DNA of 46,500 bases from Adiantum capillus-veneris (lineage: Eukaryota; Streptophyta; Polypodiopsida; Polypodiales; Pteridaceae). Positions 32,049 to 42,151 of the stretch are shown here, piece by piece. The notes below the pieces were generated by a model. It was not told the DNA's origin, searched no databases, and saw only the letters and a list, made by a program, of their open reading frames with translations. Numbering within the stretch: the first letter of the stretch is position 1; each line of letters starts with the position of its first letter. The translations under genes were made by a program, and so were the position numbers. Where the stretch lies: assembly GCA_014529385.2 (NCBI GenBank), contig CM043948.1:26114268-26160767 (forward strand), written 5' to 3'.

Positions 32049-32219
32049 CACATAGTTTTTCGGGTTTTGACGGAGAGTTGTTATGATGTAGACATTAAGG
32101 TAGAACCTAGTTGCACCTGTCTCGATTTTCAAAAGAGAGAATCTACACACAAATATTTTTTGGCATGTAAGCACAAGAGTGGTCCATGCAAGAAAAGATT
32201 GATGAAGTGGCAAACATAA
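32049..32219 (+). pseudogene. SWIM-type zinc finger fragment
   Basis: This 56-codon open stretch carries VEPSCTCLDFQKRE..., then LACKHKSG, giving the C-x-C-x(n)-C-x-H ligand order of SWIM fingers. These fingers occur at the C-terminal side of MULE and FAR1-type transposases in plants. It ends at TAA 32217-32219. It directly abuts the right end of CACTA-3 and may be the gene that element landed in. The rest of the protein is not visible. Confidence 0.55.
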
Positions 32220-32365
32220 AGATCGAGCTTGGCAAACTCCCATGCACTATGGTTCAGGAGGTAAAGCAGCCTGAAAAGATAAATATGTGTAAGTAATTTG
32301 TAATTATGTAAGCTTCTGTATAGGATATATTTTAGCTTATGAATTTTTTTGATTATTTTTAACTT

Positions 32366-32512
32366 AAAAAAATATCACTCCGACTCGTCCTACTAGAGAT
32401 ATGGTCAAGTATCAAGCGAGACACATAGATTTTGATACTTGATGATGGTTGTTGGAAAATAATCATATCTCTCATGAGCAGTTTGACTTCTACAACTTTA
32501 TCTCTACAAGTG
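32366..32512 (+). pseudogene. Isolated exon of the outer-CACTA second ORF
   Basis: PTRDMVKYQARHIDFDT, a TGA in place of Trp, then NNHISHEQFD match the exon at 24661-24519 (PTREMVKYRERYTEFDTW, NNHISHEQLD), on the opposite strand. A GTAAGT donor-like site follows. It shows a second, mostly lost copy of that transposon family. Confidence 0.6.
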
Positions 32513-32719
32513 GTAAGTATAGTTAATAAATACTAATGTAATAACCATTTTGAGTTATTGATTCATCTAGTTTGGTTTTGGTATAGTGTAGCTAGCTGCC
32601 ACAACCAACAAGGGCACAAAAAGGCGTAATTCAACTTTTGTTCTTCTAACTAAGGTTTCACACATACCCTAGTTCCTCCTCCTAGTGCTTGGTACAATTC
32701 AACCTTTGTTAAAGCAGAC

Positions 32720-33059
32720 TGATGTACAAACTCATGAGCTGACGAGGCAAGCCCAAGAATCTCAAAGAAAACATAATAAAGATGCTTGCATGGAACATAG
32801 GTTAGCCGTTTGCTTTCCCTGCGTTAAAAATCCTCGCAAGTACACCTTGGAAAATCAGAAAGAGTCACTAAATAAGTCACCCCTTTCTCCACCGAACCTT
32901 TTGTGCTAACATAGAAAACATGGGACTCGTTGCAAACCACAATCACTTCCTTAATTAAGCTGGCTTGCATTATTATACCAGGTTCTATCCTATCATGGAA
33001 TTCCTTTGTTAGTTTAGACCTCCATTTGACAATCTTTCCATCTTGATACTTTGGGTGAA
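32720..33059 (-). pseudogene. 3' part of a MULE-like transposase gene with SWIM finger
   Basis: From the retrotransposon junction the minus strand reads PKYQDGKIVKWRSKLTKEF, VCNESHVFYVSTKGS, LVTLSDFPRCTCEDF and, after a TAA, CKHLYYVFFEILGL. The CTC...CKH ligands define a SWIM zinc finger, normally C-terminal to the catalytic domain in MULE transposases. The other part of the same gene is at 42152-44990; the frame is preserved through the GTGAA target duplication. The stop inside the finger (near 32825) adds to the damage. Confidence 0.65.
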
Positions 33060-33371
33060 TGTTAACCCTCACGGCTCACGGACACCCTATCACCTACGGC
33101 GGACATTGTATTATTTATTTGGTAGAGTCAGGTACCGGGCTTGTCGGTCCAATAGGAAAAGGGTAAGAGTGATCGCCGATGAGAGGCACACTCTAACTGG
33201 AACATTCAAGGGATTAGTTGGCTAAGCATGGGTGCCCAAGTGTGAATGGGGTGAGCTCATATAAAAGTCAACTAAACCTAAAATTCACTCATTCTTTGAT
33301 TTGTGCAATAGAAGAGTGCTCTTGCTCCATCTCCATCTTCTTCTTCTTCATCTCCTTGTGTGTGTGTGTAT

Positions 33372-33409
<38 letters not shown>

Positions 33410-33663
33410 GAGAGAGAGAGAGTGAGATTGAGCATTGCAACGACGGCACGGCGGCGGTGAAGCGGTTGAGCGCGGCGTAGCGGCGTCTCCCTCTTCTTCG
33501 TGGCGAGGAATCCTCCACAAAGCAAGCGTAGAGCGGTGAGTGACACACCATTGTCATCTTTGAGCTTACTAGTTTAGGCTTGTTGTGTGCTTGGAGCCAT
33601 TTGTGGCTCGCACGCGGTGTATCGGCAAGTTCCTTGCATTGACACATGCGACATACGTGCACA
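33060..33663 (+). repeat. 5' LTR of the Gag-Pro element
   Basis: It starts TGTTAACCCTCA and ends GTGCACA, with a TATAAAA promoter motif at 33260-33266. A GT/GA microsatellite at 33356-33422 lies in what would be transcribed leader (R/U5). Confidence 0.9.
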
Positions 33664-33860
33664 TTTTTGGCGCCGCTACCGGGGAATGCCATACACTAAG
33701 CTTGAATGGCACTCTGTGCTTCTTTCGTGGTGCAATTTTTGGCGCCGCTACCGGGGAATTCCATACACTAAGCTTCAATGGCACATACGCGCACATTTTT
33801 GGTGCCGCTACAGGGGAATGCCATACACTAAGCTTGAATGGCACTCTGTGCTTCTTTCGT
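33664..33860 (+). promoter_or_regulatory. Primer binding site (tRNA-Asp) in three tandem copies
   Basis: TGGCGCCGCTACCGGGGA begins at 33668, four bases after the LTR, and pairs with the 3' end of plant tRNA-Asp apart from one or two positions. It recurs at 33740 (same) and 33800 (TGGTGCCGCTACAGGGGA), each followed by ATACACTAAGCTT.AATGGCA. The third copy is preceded by CATACGCGCACA, which is the end of the LTR itself. Confidence 0.88.
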
Positions 33861-34783
33861 GGTGCAATTTCTATTGTAGGAAAGGTAAGGAAAGAGGGTG
33901 TGTGTGTTGAGAAGAAGGATTTGGTGTTGTACTTTGTATTTCTTTTGTTGATGGACTTTTCAAAGGTACTGTGTTTATTCTCTGTGTATTAAGGTTGTTA
34001 GTTTTCTTTGTTAATGGAGTTTTCAAAGGTACTGTGTTTATTCTCTCTGTACTAAGGTTGTTAGTTTTCTGTGTACAGTAAGTAGGAAGTAGATCTGTGA
34101 GAGTTAATAGAGTGTGTTAGTGTGTAACAGTAGGTGTATTAGTTAGAAGTAGGTAGATAGAGTGTGTGTGTGTGCTCTCGCGCAGGCCGCGGCGACCTTA
34201 TCCTTTAAAAAAAAAAAAGTAAAAAACAAAAATTTAAAGGTAGGACCGGGATCGGGAATATCTCCCAAACCCAAGCCCAGACCCAAGACCAAGCTCACGC
34301 TCAAGCCTAGGCCTCAGTCGCCTTTTAAAAAAACAAATTTTAGCTTTACACGTAGCTAAAAATCGATTTTTTGGAGGACCAACGGAACGTCAGATGCCCG
34401 AAAATTGTGCTGTAAAGCACACAGCGACCCTCTAAGTGATAGGCTCATTTCGAGCTATCACACACTTTAATAAAAAATATCAAACATTAAAAAACATTAA
34501 AAACGTAAAAAACATGAGTGAAAACGGACGCTTAAACAAGATAAGCGGTTAACCTTCAAGGTTATTCGCCGATGTTTGTAAAGTGCCAAAGGCTTATGCA
34601 TCTGCGCTCTGGTCGTGTGCTAGAGACGGAGAAACTAGAGAGCATTTTGACTTACGTGAGTTCTCAATATCCACCTACTTTAGGTTCTGGACCCTCAGCA
34701 AGGACCCAAGGTAGTACAAACCAAGACCCGCAAACCAAGACCCGAACATAGCGGCTAGTGACTCTTCCTCTGACTACGCCGTC
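33861..34783 (+). other. Untranslated leader with a 64-bp tandem duplication
   Basis: 33947-34074 contains TTTTCAAAGGTACTGTG and AAGGTTGTTAGTTTTCT twice, at a 64-bp period. After it come a GT run (34160), an A-rich run (34207) and CCCAAGCCCAGACCC-type sequence. Short ORFs here lack motifs. Confidence 0.7.
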
Positions 34784-37700
34784 ATGGAGGGTTTCCCAAT
34801 GCCTAATCCCAATAGCTCGAGCCAAGACATGCATGCCATGGGTCCTTGGTCGGGGCCGAGCGTGCTTAGCCGCCTGAAGGAAACCTTTAGTAGAGCCACT
34901 CGCTCTGAACATGGAGCTAATGATGTAAATGAGGGGGGTGGGGAAGTAAATTCTCCATTTGTGACAAACGTAGACCCTATACTGTTAGAGAATGTGCACG
35001 TGAATACTTCATTCACTGCACCTTCTGACTCTTCAGAGTTATTTCCCTCCAATGTCATACTACCCGATGGTAGAAGCCTTGCCGAAGTGCAAGAGGTTGA
35101 GCGACATATCCTTGCAGTGAGGGAAAAGGAAGTCGAGAGCTTACGCAAGGCGGAGCAACGAAGAGAGTTAAAAGAGAAAGCTTCTATGTCAATATCTTTG
35201 CTAGGAGAGCAACCAAGTGCTCCTAATTTAGCAACCGCTAAGGGCCAACCCCTAGAAAGCAACATTGCATCTAGCTCAAAGGACATCCCTAGCACCTCAA
35301 TCCTAGATGGAGTGTTCTTAAATGAGAACTGGGAGTACGAATTACAAACAGAGACTCTGACAGACCTATACACAGGTCACACCTATCACGTGGGTTGGTT
35401 AGATGTCCTACAATCCACAATGGGTGCTACTAGTGTGGAGGATCAACAACAAAGAGTTTGTGAGGTCATCCATAGGGTTATCAAGTTAGAGAGACAGAAC
35501 AAGGGGATCAACATGCCTTCAACGGGTCTCATGAGATTCTTGGATACAGAGAAGGCTAAACAATCGATCTTATCGCAAATGGAGACTCCCTCGGTAATGT
35601 TTAGCCAGGGGTCTCAGTGGAATCTGAGCCCATAAGTGATAGCTTCACCTTTCCAAGTCTAGCTCATATTTCCCTTGATGACACCACGGCTACCATGCCT
35701 ACCCCAATGATGGGCATGTCGAGAAACACGCCATAAACCTCATTTGTTAGTAAAGCACCGCTACATGGTAGCACAATGCCTGCAACAATACCTACAAGTG
35801 TGTACCAATCGTATGCACCTATGGGTCCACGGACTCATGTAGTTCCTACCCCTCCCATTGTTTTAACTACCTATGCTCCACAACCACAACACCCAAGTTC
35901 TTATTTCCATCGGACTATACCGGCGGCTAGCATTAGCATGTCACATCCGAGAGCTGCTATGCCTAGAGCCACACATATGAACTTTGGGCTGCCACATGGC
36001 ACAACACCGTACCAACCATGGAACCCAAGGGATTCCTATATGCCAAGCCCAATGCCAATACCTACTCCACATGTAGTCTCTGGAGCACCTTCACCCACGG
36101 TGCCTGCTCACTTAGGTGACTTGGCAACATTTGCTCAAGCTATCGGTCGATCTATTGCTGAGAATATGCGTAACACGCCTGATAGAGAGCCTAGAAGTAA
36201 GGAGGTACAAATAGACAAGCTTACACAAAAATTTAGTGGAGACGGGGATGTGCGAAAGCATATCAAAGTGTTTGAACAAATATGTGATTCTCTAGGAGAA
36301 CACAATGACCTGAATAAGAGAAATGCTTTAAGCATAACCTTAAGTGGGAAGGCAGGGGATTGGTATAGAACCCTAAGGGTGGAAGAAAAAATGATTTACC
36401 CTACTCTTAGGAGACTGTTTTTGAAAGAATACATACGAGAGGGAGTGCTTTGGGGGGTTGCCTCTCAGCTCCAGAAAGCCCAACGAGAGGAAGGAGAGTC
36501 GGTGAGAGACTTTATAAGTCGCTTGAAGCATTTGAATTCTCGTTGTAATCTAAATGAGCACTTCAATAATAATCAATTTCTTGACAGATTCATTAGGGGA
36601 TTACGACACGAGGATATCTACAATGGACTAGTCATTAGAGGTATCACCACTTGGAAAGCAGTCACCACTAATGCAATCCAATTGAAGGATAATTTAATGA
36701 TTCAAGGAGAAAGAGTGTCTATTGAGCCTAAATCTTTTAGCTCACAAGCATCGGGGCATCAACCAATGACTCTAAAGCCTATTGCTAAGGAGCCAAAGAT
36801 ATCTAAGATGACTTTAGCAGATCTCACCAAGGCTATTCAAGAGAGTCTTAGAGACAATCGTGCTCCGCAAAACACTCATATGTATCCAAGAAGGGAGCAA
36901 CGGTGCTCAATATGCTATGGTCCCCATAGTACCAGTGAATGCCCTACTTTTAGAGTGAAATTCAATGGGAATTGCAATGCCTGTGGGAGGTATGGTCATC
37001 AAGCTAAGGATTACATAGTATTTAAGTGCACGATGTCCAATAGACCAACCTTAGCATGGATAGACACACCGCGAGTTCCTGCATTGATGCCGGCCCCACC
37101 TCTTGAACAAACGTCACAACACATGGTCCCTAGGGCCCAAAATGTTGTTCAAACAACACCCTTACCACCTCCAGTGTTAGGACCGCAACCACCACATCCA
37201 AGAATCACTTTTGTGAATCAAGTGGGTTGTGAGTCATCTATTGCTTGTTTGAAAGGCTGTGAGGAAGATATAGACCCTAATATTGCCTATGGGATGGATG
37301 CGCTTGAAGAAAGTCCACAATACTACATGGAGGACTATTGGGGACAAGTCAAACCTATCTATCAAGTAGCTACTCTTGCTGCAAGAGGCTAAAATATCAA
37401 TTACACTGCCAAGAGACCACCTCTTCAATGCTATGAGTGTGGAGGTCCACATCATGTAGCCGAGTGTCCTATTAGGCTACAAAAGAACGCCACACTAATG
37501 CAAACCAATCAAGTGAGCACGCCTACAATGCCAATACTCATGTGTAATCGATGTGGCATAGATCATTTGATTGCCCAATGTCCGAATAATCCAAATGTGC
37601 CGAAGATCATGCCATTAAACTTGATTGAGGTTATCGAGGATCCATCACAAAGTACACCTGTGGTACTAGTAAACGTACTCACACGATCGATGCTCCAAAA

Positions 37701-38930
37701 AAATATATATATTCTTGAGGAAAGAGACATGGCATCAATTGCCCAATCTCAGAAAAATAAGAAAACACGAAGGAAGAGATCGCAAAAAGCAGCGAAGTCA
37801 GACCCCAGTTCAAAGACCAACATAGGGACTGGTGACGACCCCGTATATATGAATGACGCTGAAGAGGATTCTAATTTAGGAGAAACCATGGAGACCAAAA
37901 GGACCACTAAGATAGAAACCAACAAGGAAGACCTTTATGAGCCACAATGGACAGGATCCAAGAAGAAGATAGGAACTTATCCAAACCCTACAGAGGAGAT
38001 TGAGCGAGTCAAGCAATTAAGGAGTTTGGTAGAAGATACCCAAAGGGATCTAGAGCTAGCACCTAGACAGATCCCGATTATAGACACAATGTTCCCTACG
38101 CAACAACAACCTCAGAAAGTCCATAGACCCTTAGCCATACCTAGTGTCATCCAAGAACAAAGTGACTTAAAGTCATGGGAAAGTGGGCGTACTCACTTCT
38201 TGTTGGAAAGAATGTTTACAGAGGGACTACCTGATCCTATCAAAGAAATGGAGATCCCATCTTCCCCACGTCAAGGGACTGAGGCCCAAAAGATGCCATT
38301 AAATATTGCCAAATTGATGGATTTCATGGCTTCCGAAGTTAGAACCACCATCATGTCCAAACTATATGGAGACCCAGAGCTATTCTTAGCTCTTCGAGCT
38401 TTTCTCAATGGAGAACTGAAGGTCAGGCTACCACATGGAGCTAGGGAGATGCCAATAGAGGAGGAACACTTAGATCCACAACCCAACCTAGATGAGAACC
38501 CTGTTGTTGTAGAAATACCTCTTAACAAGTTGGGACAATACTTCGAGGGAGATGAATCCAATGCAACCATACCAATCACTACCAAGGGATTAACTGTGAA
38601 GTGAATCCTTGATGGTGGCGTTGGGGTTAGCATTGTAACTAAAAATTGTTGGGAAACTATGGGAAGACCTCACCTTGCGAACACAACCGTAGTAGTAAAG
38701 ATGGCCAATGGCTCTATTGTTAAACCTATTGGGATGCTAGAAGATCTCAAGATCAAGGTCTTTGGACATAAAATATGAATTACCTTCATTGTTATGGATT
38801 TCTCCAAGCACACTATGGCATCTGAGATTATCTTAGGACGTCATTTCATGAGGAAGCAAAACTGGTGCATGACTGGTCTAAAAACCATGTCTACTTGCAG
38901 TTCTAAGATTCTGTTATTTGAGTAGATCTT
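34784..38930 (+). pseudogene. gag: Gag-protease polyprotein of the non-autonomous element
   Basis: The N-terminal segment (34784-35635) has an acidic/coiled region with ILAVREKEVESLRKAEQRREL. A frameshift near 35620 and TAA near 35737 precede the main frame, which is open from 35776. It contains the retrotransposon gag domain (KFSGDGDVRKHIKVFEQI, LSGKAGDWYRTL, RLFLKEYI, EEGESVRDFISRLKHL) at about residues 145-310. CX2CX4HX4C knuckles follow at about 36904 (CSICYGPHSTSEC), 36982 (CNACGRYGH, last Cys lost), 37430 (CYECGGPHHVAEC) and 37543 (CNRCGIDHLIAQC). TAA at 37390 lies between them. A protease-like block (ILDGGVGVSIVTKNCWE, then EIILGRHFM) follows TGA at 38602, with another TGA near 38776. 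The stops suggest decay. Confidence 0.85.
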
Positions 38931-39896
38931 GTGACGGGTCAAGCACATCCTCTAGGAAACAGGTTTATAATTGATCATAGATCTGACACCACAGTTCACT
39001 CTGCCCCATTGCAGTATTGTTACACGTGTAAAGCGGACACTGATGTTGGGGAAGATTCTCCTTATATGGATGCACTACCTGGGATGACTGAGTCGGACAA
39101 TGTAGATTGGGTCCACCTAGCGGCAACCATAGATACTTGGGGAAATAGGGGGACGACCTGGGTAACACCTGAGGGGGACGAAATTCCATCACTTGTACCC
39201 TTAAATATGCTACAAGCAATGCATATAGCTTCTGACAAGACTCATCCTCATATAACAAAGAGAACATACAAGTGGGTCCCTAAAGCTTCTTTAGCGACCA
39301 TAGCTAGTGCTAAAAGACATACACCTTGTAAGAAACGTCCCATTTGCCCCAAGAAATGTAAAGCAACGTTGCGCTGGATTCCTAAAAAACTATTAGAAGC
39401 CCAAGGAAATGATCAAATCTGGGTGCCAAAACGTAAATTGTGTTCTTACCTGTCACTTGACCCCATGTGAGACCAATCCCGTAGCTCCAAAACGAATTGA
39501 CGATCGTGGAAAGAAAAAAATCACAGAATGCTACACACCCGCTCCAGAGCTAGTTTGGGTACCGAAGAAAGAACAATTTGTTCCACCTAGCTCAGGAAGG
39601 GGGGAGTCCCATGAAGCTTCTAGCTCCTCATGTAATGCATCCATAGAGGTCAAAGCTTCTCCACAGCCTCCATGTACAACAGTGGACCTCCATAAAGCTA
39701 CAAAGGAATCCACAGCTCCCAGTGTTCAAGAATCACCTGATGAACAACTTCAAGTTCGATCCTGGGAGAGTACCTTACCACCCTTGCAACTCAATGAGGC
39801 ACCTAAGGTAATAGAAAACTACTGGCAAAAATCCCCACCTATGACCAACTGGAACAATTGGTTTCAAAGGGTGACAAGCTCATTTCAAACGGTATG
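38931..39896 (+). pseudogene. Unknown ORF region with four W(V/I)PK motifs
   Basis: I do not recognise this protein. Two open frames (38931-39470, GTG-initiated as listed, and 39409-39897) join by a frameshift near 39450. They contain YKWVPKASL (39273), LRWIPKKLL (39375), IWVPKRKL (39420) and LVWVPKKEQFVPP (39556), separated by Lys/Cys-rich (HTPCKKRPICPKKCKA) and acidic stretches. The second frame ends in a Ser/Pro-rich tail. It occupies the place where RT should begin. It may be a nucleic-acid-binding or RT-replacing C-terminal extension of Gag-Pro, which is inference. Confidence 0.5.
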
Positions 39897-41543
39897 ATCT
39901 ACCCAAGGAAGGGGGAGTGTTTGCTGACAGTCATCATTCACTTGCTTCCCTCTCAACCTTCCTCCCTGACCTCTCAATCACCAATCTTAGGGAGTGTATA
40001 TATATAGCCTTATACTCACAAAAAACAAAAATAATAAAGAGCAAGAGCAATGAGCAAACGAGTATGCACAATAAAAGTCAAAACATTGACCAGACCTACA
40101 CATTCACATATGGTACACTAAAACAGAAACCTATGCCATAAAACCCCTTTGATCCTCATCATTCGAGTGATGGAGGGTATGTATAATTAGTACGATAGGA
40201 GTGTTTCTGTTTTAGAGTTGAGTGATTAGCAAAGTTCCTTTTTCCCATTGATGTGCCTCCTAGAGGTATTCTTTGTGTTTCCTCGTGTGTACAAGAACGT
40301 GTTGTTGTGATTAGGATTTGGACCTTCATGGAATTTTTATCTTGACTCACTCTTCAAATTAAGCGCGACCATCAACACAAACAGGTGTTTCTTGTCCATT
40401 AGCATTGCCCCTTATCTTTTTTGCATCTATGTTTGTCTGCTTTGATTGTGATTGGTAGCATAATATTTAGTGCCTTTGTTTAGTATCAAACATTAAATTC
40501 AATGTAATTTTTTGTCATAATCACTTGTCTAGGTTTACAAATCAAGCAATCCGACTAAGCTAGTTTGACCAAGCTAAGTGTTAGAGATCTTTTCTTAATA
40601 CCATGGGGAATGCCTTCCTAATAATTAATGGTTACTTAGGTTCTTAATCGAATTTAGGCAGCATTGTGTGAAATGTACTAGGGCTTTCTAGTGGGCTTAG
40701 TCCCTATTGAACTTTATCTTAAGTATTATAAAGGGAGTTTACTAGTGTGATGAGCCTGGGGAGGTGTAACAGTGTTATATGACCCCCCAAAAGTTACAAA
40801 ATTAAAATGCTGAAAATGAACAAACAAAAAATCAAAGTGCCACAATGCAAAATCTAAAGCGGATTGAGAAATCTCAGCTTTGATTTGGTACTTCACTCAC
40901 ATGTATCGCCTATGGTACTAGAGCCCCAGAGATTCCCAGTGTGGGGGCTTTTCCTTGAAAAGCAAAAAACCCAAGGCATACAAAATAAGCATACATCAAA
41001 ATTGAATCATTGTGAAAAAACTTTTGGGGGGTCAAAGAAAAGGTAATCAGTCAGGCGATGATTTTATGAGAAATTCCTTTTATCGTAGCTTAACTACAAG
41101 GTCTTCTAGGTATAGCCTCTAGTCAGCCCTCCAACATGAAATACTTGGCTCTCGCGATTAAACAACTTAATTGACCAGAGAAAATTAAGAAGCTTACCCA
41201 TGGTATTAATAGTCGATCTCTAGTGCCTTTCGATCGTTAAATTAGCGACCCCAGACTTGTTTAATTTTTTACCTTTACATCTGTTTATGCATTTGATTAT
41301 ATTGCAGTTTAATGTTTATTGCTGACAAATGGTTTAAAATTCTGTTACCAATCACATTGTCTGCCTACAACTGCATATGCTTTTTAATTCTATATGAGAA
41401 TGCAATTAGTGTGCCACGTTGTTTGATTTTGCAGTGAGACTGAAGAAGGCTAAGGACATTCATCTCAAATGCTCTTCCACCTCGACGAACGAGCTTCAAC
41501 TCAATAGCTTCCGAGGACGGAATCTACATCAAGAAGGGGGGCA
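39897..41543 (+). other. 3' untranslated region of the Gag-Pro element, with a 16-bp inverted repeat and PPT
   Basis: 1.6 kb without a coding frame. TGACCCCCCAAAAGTT (40780-40795) and its exact inverse AACTTTTGGGGGGTCA (41019-41034) enclose 223 bases that also hold AGCCCC...GGGGCT (40921-40950). The tract AAGAAGGGGGG at 41531-41541 is the polypurine primer site just before the 3' LTR. Confidence 0.75.
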
Positions 41544-42146
41544 TGTTAACCCTCATGGATCACGGACACCCTATCACCTACGACGGACGTTGTAACCTAC
41601 GGCGGACATTGTATTATTTATTTGGTAGAGTCAGGTACCGGGCTTGTCGGTCCAATAGGAAAAGGGTAAGAGTGATCGCCGATGAGAGGCGCACTCTAAC
41701 TGGAACATTCAAGGGATTAGTTGGCTAAGCATGGATGCCCAAGTGTGAATGGGGCGAGCTCATATAAAAGTCAACTAAACCTAAAATTCACTCATTCTCT
41801 CATTTGTGCAATAGAAGAGTGCACTTGCTCCATCTCCATCTTCTTCTTCTTCATCTCCTTGTGTGTGTGTGTATGAGAGAGAGAGAGAGAGAGAGAGTGT
41901 TTACGATCGAGCATTGCGACGACGGCAAGGCGGCGGTGAAGCAGTTGAGTGTGGCATAGCAGTGTCTCCCTCTTCTTCGCGGCAAGGATCGAATCCTCCA
42001 CGAAGCAAGCATAGAGCGGTGAGTGACACACCATCGTCATCTTTGAGCTTACTAGTTTAGGCTTGTTGTGTGCTTGGAGCCATTTGTGGCTTGCACGCGG
42101 TGTATCGGTAAGTTCCTTGCATTGACACGTGCGACATACGCGCAGA
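41544..42146 (+). repeat. 3' LTR of the Gag-Pro element
   Basis: It starts TGTTAACCCTCA and ends CGCGCAGA, where the terminal CA of the 5' copy has become GA. TATAAAA lies at 41763-41769. It carries an extra TGTAACCTACGGCGGACA-type duplication near 41585 and a shorter GA run (41877-41897) than the 5' LTR. Confidence 0.9.
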
Positions 42147-42151
42147 GTGAA

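Larger units (their letters stand above)
33060..42146 (+). mobile_element. Gag-Pro-only LTR retrotransposon (gypsy-like, TR-GAG type), complete ends
   Basis: LTRs at 33060-33663 and 41544-42146 are nearly identical apart from microsatellite length and a 20-bp duplication near 41585. GTGAA flanks the element on both sides (33055-33059 and 42147-42151). The PBS is tRNA-Asp type and the PPT is AAGAAGGGGGG (41531-41541). Internal coding shows gag, several zinc knuckles, a degenerate aspartic protease and an unknown region, but no RT, RNase H or integrase in 9.1 kb. It must therefore be non-autonomous. It sits inside a MULE-like gene. Confidence 0.9.

Noticed and set aside
33664-33860. CRISPR-like spaced repeats
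   Set aside because: Three copies with unequal spacing that match a tRNA-Asp primer binding site next to an LTR.
34774-35373. 199-codon minus-strand ORF
   Set aside because: It is antisense to the gag N-terminal frame and has no motifs.
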